Assembly: GCF_905220565.1 (NCBI RefSeq)
Contig: NC_059406.1
Span: forward strand, 12,968,001 to 13,032,000
From: Melitaea cinxia
Taxonomy: Eukaryota > Arthropoda > Insecta > Lepidoptera > Nymphalidae
Length of the DNA: 64,000 nucleotides
Direction: 5' to 3'
The translations under genes and the position numbers were made by a program. Below the pieces are notes generated by a model. The model worked only from the letters and a program-made list of their open reading frames with translations. It was not told where the DNA came from and made no database searches. Every line of letters starts with the position of its first letter. Positions within the stretch are counted from its first letter, which is position 1. Below are positions 24,306 to 33,180 of this stretch, piece by piece.

Positions 24306-26202
24306 TTAAAGCACCTATTTATGTGTACCTATCTCGTTTTCTCATATAACATATGTTAATGTAAATAGAATCGTATTCTTTATTTTTTCGATAAATAAAT
24401 TCTTAAACCGTAAAAAACTAAATAAACATTTATTTTTAAAAATAGATATGGATTTTATCTTCGAAGCTCACAAAACATTCAGCGCTTTAAATAAAACATA
24501 CAATAACATATCTGTTTGAATAATTTATGAGATATTTTGATAAGAATTCAACGTGAGACAGACCGTTGTCTGGTGAATAAGCTTAGAAAGTTATCACAGT
24601 CCTAAGCTTTTATAAATGTACATTTTAAACTGTCATGCATATACGATAGGAATTTTTGACACATACAAGTTAATAACGTATTAATTGATTTCTTAGGATG
24701 AGGTGTGAAATTATATTTTATTGTAGTAATAAATTTATCATTAAAAAAAGTTTTTGGAGAAATCGGCTACAGCGATATCTCTTCACAAATTCACGCAAAA
24801 ATACAGTCGTAAAAAATGAGCTACGTTTAATAATTATATGTGAGTTTATTGTATATCTACTCTGTAATCCTTGATTGTAATAAAACTGTAACGGGATCTT
24901 CCGTTCTATGTACTTGGAAAGATAATTCTTTTGGCGGGAATTCTAAAACTGATAATATATCCATAACTGATTTTTTTCCTTCTTTATAACATGTTGGCAA
25001 ACCTTCTTGTCAAACTACCAAATTAATTTGAAGGAAACTAGTAGGAACAGCTTGGGTTCATTCAACGTGTTAGTAGGTACACTAGATTCATTTTCCCCGA
25101 TAACCAATATAGTTTCCTCCGAAGCAATAATCCGGTTCCCTTAGAGGAACATTTAAAAGGACGAGATAGGAAACCAAGTTACGAATACAGCTTTAGAACA
25201 AAAAAAAAAAAAAAAAAACGTTTTACTAAGAAAAAATAAAAAACATTGTCTAAAACTGTATGCAAACAGATGATTTCCTCAAACCTTGTAACTTACATTT
25301 AGACCGTAGACCGCGTGTTTATGCGCTGAAGAAGTTAAGCGTGAACTGAGGTCGATGATTTTAATACACATACATATAGTAAAACGATAATTAGCAATTA
25401 ATTACTTACTGATATTCGCAGTTATTTAATTATTTTTACTTTGGTTATAGTTTCGTGTAATTATTGATATTGCATTTTTGTTTGTATTAAACGGACGGCT
25501 TATTAATTAATTATTACAAAAAGTTAACCAATAATATATAAAAGGTTAATAATATGTCCTTTTAAAGTTGACAAATTGTTTTATTAAAATATTATTTATA
25601 AGTAATTATATATTCTTCTATATGTGGTAGCTTGTTATTAGCTTTTTTTATTCATATTCTGTATTAGTTATAGTTATAATAAGCTTTAAACTATCCTAAT
25701 TAAATAAAATAAAATATACTTATAGATTTTTTTTATAAAAATCTTAGATAATAATTTTAATCTTATAAGTAAAATGCACTTAAGTTCAAGTCATTGTAAC
25801 GACAAGTGCGATAATCTTGTTTGTAACAATTTAACTGGGAGTATAATGGTGAACCCGAGTTCCCAGGGATTCATTCACACTTTTATCACGGAGGCTATCT
25901 TAGTAACAATTACCTCAAGAATCAACTGGTTATTAGCTGTCGATGCTTTTTAATATTTTAATGAGCGTTCACCAGCGATATGTAATGATAGTTTGATTAG
26001 ATTTGACTTAATTTTGTACGTCAACATAAAATTTATCAGTATTTTTATTTTTTCACAATATACCAAATATCTTCTACTAGTATTAATAACGCAGATAATG
26101 ATATTTCCTTGTTTAAAAAAAATATTGCATTAAATTTAAAATGAAATTAATATAATTATCTTTAACTAGCACAAATTATTTTAATGCAAACAGTCGAATC
26201 AC
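24306..26202. other. AT-rich intronic sequence
   Basis: A poly(A) run lies at about 25200-25218. At 25850-25970 a slightly GC-richer patch (GGTGAACCCGAGTTCCCAGG) has no recognised identity. Confidence 0.4.
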
Positions 26203-26320
26203 ATTTTTTTTTATAGAAGTTGACTAACGGATAGTTGACTTACCTGGTGGTAAGTGAAAACAACATCCACAGACACCCGCTACATCAGAGGATTAGCAGG
26301 CGCGTTGCCGGCCTTTTAAA
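26203..26320 (-). mobile_element. family C-like 3' module fragment
   Basis: A T-run, then GACTTACCTGGTGGTAAGTG, ACATCCACAGACACCCGCTA and GCGTTGCCGGCC: the reverse of a 3' end with the CACTTACCACCAGGTAAG module. It is about 120 bp long and 5'-truncated. Confidence 0.6.
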
Positions 26321-26630
26321 TAGGAATATGCTCCTTTTTCTAAATTATATCAAAACTCAAACTCAAAGATTAGTTTTAATTATAAATTTAAACACAATGA
26401 TCATTAAACTATCCCCCTCTTACGTTTAATTAGTTATTCATGAAAATTGTTAGCTATCCGCCGTCTAATAGACCATTCAATTCCAACCTATTGAGTAATA
26501 ATCAACGGACATTCTTATTATTAAGCTTAAAGACATATCAGAGTATAAGAGCTTGAATAATTAATTTTCTACATTTTTAAAAACATTATTTAACTGTTAT
26601 TTATATGTAAAGTATACAGTTAATACTCTA

Positions 26631-26835
26631 GGGCTGGTTTTATTGGTTGTGGATAAAGATATCCCGCACATAAGTTACGAATAGATTTTAACAGTTAAAC
26701 TACAAATTTTAGATTCACAATTGCAATATACTATAAATGCAGTGGAATTCGATCGTGAAAAAGAATATCAAAAAATTATCTGTTGGATAGTATTATCTGT
26801 CAAATAGCGTTAACGGTAACCAGTGCAACAGGCCC
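26631..26835. mobile_element. family F MITE, complete (205 bp)
   Basis: The left terminus is GGGCTGGTTTTATTGGTTGT. The right terminus read in reverse is GGGCCTGTTGCACTGGTTAC, giving imperfect inverted repeats of about 18 bp. The reversed right half (CGCTATTTGACAGATAATAC) is shared with 18204-18350. Small, non-coding and terminally inverted, it fits a MITE. No clear target-site duplication is seen. Confidence 0.65.
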
Positions 26836-27747
26836 AGTATTAACTTTAAAATATTGTTATTATTAAATTACGTTAAGACTACATTTGATCTCCAAATTAT
26901 ATATCATATACCACAACACCTATTACGATTTATTGTCGATGTTTTCGAAGTATAAGATTATATTAGCAACAATTTAATTATATTAAAACATAATATATAC
27001 TTATTTGTATTTTAGTATCTTGAAAAGTTCTATAAAAATCTATTAGGTATTTTATAAATTAATATGTTTTGGAACAAAAAAGTTCATTTGCACGTTTATT
27101 GAAATCATTCAATTAAAGTCAAACTCACGTCACATCCTTAACCCGTATCCTTTACCATACCTAACTAAATTTTCATTCTGAGTAGGTACAGTGTTATATT
27201 TTCAATAACACTTTAATTTGATGTATTTAATTTAATTTTGATAAAATATTTTAACGGAACTAAAATATATAAAGTCGGTAGGTATTTAAAAATATATGTG
27301 ATAACTTCGTTAAAGTAGAAAACCCCAAGGAAGAATGTAACAACGTTCAAGATTGCTTAATTTGCATAAATGTGAAGTATCCCTTATCTTAAGGAGCAGG
27401 CGTTTTGAGAAAACTTTGTCTTATTGCCTTCTGATTAGAATTTATCACGTTTAATTGATATTTTTAAGGTTAAGGGGAGAATTTAAAGTTGTTTTTGTTG
27501 ATTTCAATTTGTCACTTTATTTCTTTTTTTGAATTTTGAAGTTTCATTTGCATCGTTTATCTTTTCGTTAATTACTTTATTACTATAAATTTCATTTTCA
27601 AATCGTAATTATTTTATTTCAAATTCTAAGTTTTACACGTCTAACTAAAATAATTGAAATTAGCGTAAAAATATAATAGGATTGGTTGATATTTTATTAT
27701 ATTTTATTTATTTATTTTTAATTTATTAAGCTTATATCATTTATTTA
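26836..27747. other. AT-rich intronic sequence
   Basis: Nothing recognised. Confidence 0.4.
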
Positions 27748-27862
27748 GTTTTATTGCACACAAAAAAGAAGATACATTTTAGAACGATTAGATACAAAAA
27801 CAAATGATGTACGCAAAGGCGGCCTTATCGCTTATAGCGATCTCTTCCAGGCAACCTTTTAA
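27748..27862 (-). mobile_element. LINE 3' end (jockey-like signature)
   Basis: Reading in reverse: AAGGTTGCCTGGAAGAGATC, GCGATAAGGCCGCCTTTG, then a T/A-rich stretch and TGTGTGCAATAAA. I know this order as the 3' UTR of a widespread lepidopteran non-LTR retrotransposon. The coding body is absent. Confidence 0.7.
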
Positions 27863-28245
27863 AAAAGGCATTTTAGTGTTTAGTATAAAATATTGCAAAA
27901 AATCTTTAACTTAATTTTTTTATACACTGTTTAATTGGTATATTGTTTAAAACTTGAATTTTTTGGATTTTAACATTTTAAACGCGCACACACCGAAGAA
28001 TTCCTACCTGTCTACGTTTTTTAAATATTTCAATCTAATCAACTTTATTAATCGTCATTTAATGTTTCCATATTTTATTTTTAGTAGTCTTTAGAGGTCA
28101 AATTTATGTTATACTTTTTTAAAACTGTTAGCAAAAATTTATCGTGTTCAGCGAATCTCGTCCCAATGACCTCCCGACCCGGCGCACAAACACACAACAC
28201 TTACAAAACATGGTTTATATAAAAACACTTTCACTTCCTACGTAC
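27863..28245. other. svp intron immediately downstream of the donor
   Basis: AT-rich, with one GC-richer patch at 28150-28190 (CGTCCCAATGACCTCCCGAC) that includes a single receptor half-site TGACCT. No exon is visible. Confidence 0.4.
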
Positions 28246-28549
28246 CCTCACAAGTGAACTGGCCATAGTGCTTCCCGGAGGACTTATCTCCGCACACGAC
28301 GCACTCCACATTCTGGCCTTTATCGGTCGCGGAGGAACCGCTCTGCGTCGACGCGGCTTGACTGGCGGGTGTAGAAGGTAGTAGCTCGTCTTCCCGCCAG
28401 CTACCTCGGAACCCGAGTTCCAGAGGCGGGAGGTCGGAGGCTCTCGGAGGGCAGAGCCCTGGGCCTCCGACCCCGCCGTATACTAGCGCTCCGTGCGTGA
28501 TGATGCCGGTTGCGGTCGCCGGGTTGAAACGCGGTGGCGCGCGCGTGTG
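28246..28549 (-). CDS. svp: seven-up (COUP-TF, NR2F) N-terminal coding exon, partial
   Basis: Nuclear receptor of the COUP-TF/seven-up class: a nuclear, DNA-binding transcription factor that binds AGGTCA repeats, often as a repressor or RXR/USP competitor. The minus-strand frame is open from 28549 (after a TGA at 28550-28552) to 28246. It reads an N-terminal linker with SWREDELLPSTPASQ and then CVVCGDKSSGKHYGQFTCE. The first two zinc-finger cysteines are at 28301-28303 and 28292-28294 and the third at 28250-28252. The exon stops after the first base of the following Gly codon at a consensus donor, G|GTACGT (28246/28245), so the P-box (EGCKSFF) is split across the intron. The stretch KSSGKHYGQFTC is diagnostic of COUP-TF; RXR/USP and HNF4 differ here. 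The SWRED motif resembles the SWRDPQDD of vertebrate COUP-TFs. No in-frame ATG occurs, so the true 5' limit is an unseen acceptor or an upstream exon; 28549 is only the maximum extent. The remaining exons lie outside the window. Confidence 0.93.
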
Positions 28550-28735
28550 TCAAGGGTCGCGGTTCAGACGCGACTGAGCTCGGGTCGGGCCAGGCCGCGG
28601 CGCTCCGCCATTGGCCCGGTGGCCTGGGGGCAGGGAGCGAAGGCCCCGCCACCTCGACCGACCCCCCCCACTCGGGGGGAAAATCTTTCAGCTGTACCGT
28701 CAGTAAGAAAATCCGTTGGGCGGTATTGTTTTTGT
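28549..28735 (-). promoter_or_regulatory. CpG-rich promoter-like region upstream of the svp exon
   Basis: This GC- and CpG-rich patch in an AT-rich background is continuous with the svp exon. On the minus strand it holds a CCAAT box (GGGCCAATGGCGG, around 28608-28616), a GC-box-like CCGCCC near 28716-28721, and a C-run/G-run block near 28665-28680. No TATA box was identified. The transcription start cannot be placed; the sequence may be promoter, 5' UTR, or both. Confidence 0.5.
28564..28611 (-). other. short upstream ORF in svp 5' region
   Basis: An ATG overlapping the CCAAT box starts a 15-codon frame (MAERRGL...SRV) ending at TGA 28564-28566. It precedes the svp frame and is out of phase with it. 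If the region is transcribed, this would be a uORF that could damp svp translation. Its existence as transcript is unproven. Confidence 0.3.
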
Positions 28736-30058
28736 TTATGAACGCTTGTATTTTTTTACGTTTCCTAATAACGTTTTCGTACCGTCGCCGTTTTGAATGC
28801 GAATACACGTAAATTAGATGGTTTTGCGATATTGGCTCTATATTCAAATTTATATTGTTATTCGTGTCATAAAATTTATTGTATAAGATAATAAAAGTCG
28901 TGATTGTTTTTTATTTGACATTTGTATTTTTTATACCGACCTTACATTGTATACGTACCTACTTATATTAAACTTTTTTATTACAAATAAAACACATGAA
29001 AGATTTTTTGTATTTATTTACATAGACTAAATCCTAGAGCGCGTTTTACACATTGGAATAAACAAGATTAAGTTTCGGCTGTTTACACTTTTATGGCTTG
29101 ACGGTACCTGAAAATCCTACTTTGTATCAACTTTCCGACGTCCATATTTCTGCGCTACCTACTCCAATATTAACATAGACGCTATCCTTGAGACGTAGCG
29201 ACTCTACGTAGAGAATATAGTGAAGACACACTCGCTCCAAACTAATGGATTTCAGCTTTTAGTTTTCACTGAATAGCGCGTATAACGTTAGCGAGATTTG
29301 ATTCAAGTTTTACTAGTAAATTTTAGTTATTATTAAGATTTATTTTATATATTATTAATAATAGAAATCTGAGTTGATAAATATTATTAACGAGAGGTAG
29401 ACTATTTTTATGCTTAATAAAGTTATATAATTTTGTATAAATTTAATTATAAATATGAAAGTGACTCAATCGACTTTAGTAGCAAAATATTTCGAAAATG
29501 AATGATTTTTTTCCGAATGAAGATATTTATTAATGTATTTTTATTTATTATTATTTTTTTGCTTATTGTAACACAATACGTTGTGTAGGAATATTTCGCT
29601 TGCAGTAGATTTTAACAAATTTACTATTAAGTTTTGTGAAAAAACAAGGAGGACGGTCTCTTTATCTTTACGACTAAGTACACTGATACATACTTATTTG
29701 GGTAAATTTTTTGAATAGAAAGTATTTTAACATTCATCAAGGTTGCTTATCATTTTAAATTAGCATACAAGATTATTTGAAATACAGGTAGACACCAAGT
29801 ATGAGATATTTGTTTATTTTTTTTTTTTTGAAATTGATACTTATTTGTTTACCAACTATAGCTAATTCGATCATAAACGCAATCTAATTCAAGCTATAGT
29901 TTTATGCTATTTTCCACATGGCAATTTATTTATATAGCTATTTACTACAACTTTAAAGCAATTGAATCCGTGTGAGATGGGCTACTAAAATATTTGTAAA
30001 AAAACTAACGCAGTTTATATTCCCAAAACATTATATAAGATATTACTATAATAACAAT
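28736..30058. other. AT-rich sequence upstream of svp
   Basis: The promoter-proximal flank, with no gene or repeat signature. At 29100-29290 a CpG-bearing block (CTTTCCGACGTCCATATTTC, AGACGTAGCGACTCTACGTA) could be regulatory. CTCTACGTAGAG is a perfect palindrome there. Confidence 0.4.
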
Positions 30059-30270
30059 TATGAAGCGTTTGACGACGCGTTGGCGCAGAGGTCACAGTAC
30101 TGAATGATGCGCTGGCGGTCGCGGGTTCGATCCCCGCTCACAACAGATATTTGTATTGGCCATATAGATGTTTTTCGTGGTCTAGGCATTTGTGCTTGTG
30201 TATTGTATGTGTTTCTGGACCCCCGACACAGGAGAAAATCCTACCGGGGGCCGTTGAGTATGAAGCGTTT
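30059..30270 (+). mobile_element. tRNA-headed SINE with a distinct 3' half and target-site duplication
   Basis: The head GACGCGTTGGCGCAGAGGTC with B-box GCGGGTTCGATCCCCGC and ATTTGTATTGGCCATATAGA is the same tRNA-related head as family A. The 3' half (TTCTGGACCCCCGACACAGG, then ACCGGGGGCCGTTGAG) is unrelated to the family A tail. TATGAAGCGTTT flanks it at 30059-30070 and 30259-30270, so the element proper is 30071-30258 (188 bp). Confidence 0.85.
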
Positions 30271-30674
30271 ATTTATTTATTTATTATTAATAAGAAAACA
30301 ACAAAAAGATTTTAAATTAAAAGTACCAATGAAACAAAAGATCGCAACCCAATATTAAACTAATATTGATATCGAATAACCATAACCATATTATGTTGTT
30401 TTGTTTTGATTAAGAACTGTATTGTGATTTTTGTGTTGCGAATGATTGCTGAACGACATATTCCTACGTAAACCTAATTGGTTTTTTTGTGAATGTGTAA
30501 ATTGTACTTTTGTTACATGTTTGTATTGTAATAATAAATAAAATTAAAAAAAAATTACATAATTCTATCACACAATCTACGGTATAAAATACACAATATT
30601 TTTACGAAGAAGAATAATAAATTTTAAAAATCATAGTTATATAAAGTCGCAATAAGCTAATTTTAATTGTTAAT
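30271..30674. other. AT-rich flank with an ATTT-repeat run
   Basis: A short (TTTA)n run directly follows the SINE's right duplication. The rest is AT-rich with nothing recognised. Confidence 0.4.
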
Positions 30675-30770
30675 TATGGCCGCGGAAGTAGAGCGGGGCG
30701 TGTGGGCGGCGCCTGAGCCACTCCTGCGCATTCGACGCGCGACGCGGCTGCCGATGATAATTCGGAATTT
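30675..30770. promoter_or_regulatory. GC-rich island 2 kb upstream of svp
   Basis: ATGGCCGCGGAAGTAGAGCG, GGGGCGTGTGGGCGGCGCCT, GACGCGCGACGCGGCTG: an isolated CpG-dense patch of about 95 bp in AT-rich DNA, with GC-box-like GGGCGTG/GGGCGG motifs. It has no repeat signature and no long open frame. It could be an alternative promoter or an enhancer core; inference only. Confidence 0.4.
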
Positions 30771-32051
30771 CGGAATGTTTTTCTCAGCTATAGATGTTTG
30801 TCTATCCTTTTTATCTATTTGAGATTGTTTTCTTTCTACTATTCATATATTTGTATCTGTAGATCGTTTTGTATGAAGTGTGTTAATCTGGTTATTGTTG
30901 TAACGTTGTCTTTGGGCTGATTTACATACATTGTTTTTAATACAACTTTGTAATTGCCTCTATAACATTTCTTTGTATTTTAAAATTTAAATCTATAGAT
31001 TTTACAATCGTATACAAGATGATAGAGGTAATTAGTGTCAAGTATTAAATAACTTTTCCTTTTAAAACATATGTTTAATCAAAGTATAGGTGTGTCTGTA
31101 CCGCGCTTTGTTAACAGGTAATATCTATTGAATGTTGACATTACTCGATTCATTTATGTTTAAATTAGTATGATAAGTTAATTTAAGTTGTAATTATTGA
31201 AATAAATAATATTATTAGTGTTATAAACGTATAATTGTTATCATAACGAATAACTGTAATACATTTTTTTCTATTTTTTTTAATAAAATTGCGTCAAACG
31301 TGGCGTGGATTTCAATGTTATACCTATGTTGATAGCGGTGGTAGAGTGGGCAATGTGATTGTTACGCTCCTTGTGGGACCGTAACTGCTCACCATCACGT
31401 GGATCGTGCGATTGTTTATCTCCTAAGTGGTATAAATAATTTATAATTGCTATGTTGCAAATATTAAGTATCGTCGATATATATATTTAAGTTATATTTG
31501 GAATTCATTTCTGTATTTCAGTATTTTCAGGCGCGCAAAATGCTACTGACCAATTTTCGATTGAAATTGAGAAACATTTAAGAAGACAGATGCTGGTATA
31601 GACTGCAAAGGTCAATATGGACATTGAGAGGTCAGACACAGAGTGGGGATTGTTTTGGGCGTCGTGCAGGGGTCGAAAACTGAAAAAAAAAAATTTATTC
31701 AGTACCTATAAAAAAAGTATGTGGTAGGTACGCATTAAACGTTTATCTTTCTATATCTTTGGGTAACGCTCAATATCCTTACCGAAAACTCTACCACGTA
31801 AAACATTTTTCTAATAGATCTACTACAAAGTCTCTACATTCTTTGTGATCACATCTTGTAAGGGTGCTCGAAGACTTTTATCTCGATCTATGTCAACACA
31901 TTCCCTTGACCTAATCTCAACAATGATGCAGACAGCTGTTTATCTCATACTAATTATAATATTCATAAATATATAAACTTGAGTGTCAAGTAGAATCATT
32001 GTATAAAACGAAAACAACTGACTTTTTAGTAGAGACGAAATATTAGTACAT
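30771..32051. other. AT-rich upstream sequence
   Basis: No gene. A patch at 31525-31680 has two AGGTCA half-sites (AAAGGTCA near 31609 and GAGGTCAG near 31629) in the same orientation, too far apart for a standard dimer site. Confidence 0.4.
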
Positions 32052-32530
32052 CGGTCTCAGCAACTGAGTTGCTAATTGCAACGCTAGCGGTTGTAACTTC
32101 GAGTCCTGTACAAGACATACTTAGGTAGGCACCTACTTAAGTTTGTATAAGCCATGAGGTTATATTATGTATGTTTATAGTGGTCTGAGTATTGGTCCAA
32201 ACATATATTCTAGTGAAAAAAAAATGTATCAATTTAACTTGTGTAAGAGATATGAAATAACTCAGAAAATCCAGGTTTTATTCCTTATAGCATTGTAATA
32301 TTTAATTATTTATTCTGTCCTTGTGCGTCTCCCCACCGTGCCTCGGAGAGCACGTAAAGCTGTCGGTCCTGGTTGCTATCACCTGACACCTGATAGATAT
32401 TGTTACTTATATCGTATCAAAGAGAATATATCAGACGATCCGCTGTAGAGCTGAGTTGTAAATTAAGCTTCGAATCTTCTTCTAGATGGAGCAAGAGGCC
32501 TATGTCCAACAGTGGCATGTTACAGACTGA
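32052..32530 (+). mobile_element. family A SINE interrupted by about 116 bp
   Basis: Head part 32052-32198: a degenerate B-box (ACTTCGAGTCCTG), then GTGGTCTGAGTATTGGTCC. 3' part 32315-32530: CTGTCCTTGTGCGTCTCCCC, GTGCCTCGGAGAGCACGT, GAGGCCTATGTCCAACAGTG and GTTACAGACTGA. The normal order is contiguous, so 32199-32314 is an insertion or a replaced linker. Confidence 0.7.
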
Positions 32531-33099
32531 ATCGTATAATATTTAAAAACAGTATTGATACTAAAATAATAATAATAATAAAAAATTGTACAATACTCAA
32601 GGAAATATACAAAGAAATAATTAAAATTTTTAAAACAAGATTTTATTTTATTTGCTTTATTTTTTAACATACTATTATTAAGATACAAAATATCTGAGCA
32701 TAATCTTATTTTCTTATTTCTGTAAGATAGATTCGAAGATGAGGATTTTTATGTTTGTGATTGTAAATACACATACCACTACGCAAAGCAAAGAAACATT
32801 CTCAACGTATTATTATAAAACACTAAAAAGTATTCTAAATTAAAATTTTTGGGTAAATTATCAAATGAAAACTAATTCTTTGGCGCTAGATCGTATTAGT
32901 GCATTAATTAAATCACTACTCTTTTATTAAACAGTAATCAGCAAAACGAGATTAAAAAAAAATATTCTAATATATTTTTTAACATTTAAATATAGAATTC
33001 CTCAACAGCCAATTCAAATAAATCCTCAAACGCTCATCCTCCTTTCAACGTTCGGTTTCAGACGGTGGTTTCAGGTATCACTCACACACAAGGGCCTCA
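32531..33099. other. AT-rich upstream sequence
   Basis: An AAT-repeat run near 32562-32580; otherwise nothing recognised. Confidence 0.4.
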
Positions 33100-33180
33100 C
33101 GCACACAGGAGCGCAGGGGCGGGCCGACCTTTGACCCGCCCTCTCTCCCTCTCGGTCAGGGAGGCTTATTAGGAGACTCA
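33100..33180. promoter_or_regulatory. GC-rich island with a DR1 nuclear-receptor motif
   Basis: A GC-rich patch (CAGGAGCGCAGGGGCGGGCC then CCCGCCCTCTCTCCCTCTCG) contains, on the minus strand at 33125-33137, GGGTCAAAGGTCG: a direct repeat of AGGTCA-like half-sites with one base between them (11 of 13 positions match AGGTCAAAGGTCA). DR1 is bound by COUP-TF, RXR/USP and HNF4 class receptors. No other gene signature is present. Confidence 0.45.

Larger units (their letters stand above)
1..28245 (-). other. svp: svp intron following the zinc-finger exon (partial)
   Basis: The donor at 28244-28245 opens an intron running toward lower coordinates. I looked for the next svp exon, which should begin by completing EGCKSFFKRSVRRNLTY, on the minus strand and saw nothing resembling it down to position 1. 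The intron is therefore inferred to exceed 28 kb. It contains the transposon remnants listed separately plus AT-rich unique sequence. A long intron splitting the first zinc finger is plausible for this gene but was not verified. Confidence 0.7.

Noticed and set aside
1..28245. Second svp exon (rest of the zinc fingers) within the window
   Set aside because: I searched the minus strand for sequence encoding CKSFFKRSVRRNL or CQYCRLKKC and saw none; the downstream exons are taken to be beyond position 1.
28493..28812. Two plus-strand open frames across the CpG-rich region
   Set aside because: They are antisense shadows of the svp exon and promoter with no recognisable motif.
28401..28847. 148-codon minus-strand open frame overlapping the svp exon
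   Set aside because: It is in a different frame from the zinc-finger coding sequence, is rich in R/P/A as expected from GC-rich DNA read out of frame, and stops at 28401-28403 before the finger. It has no domain signature.
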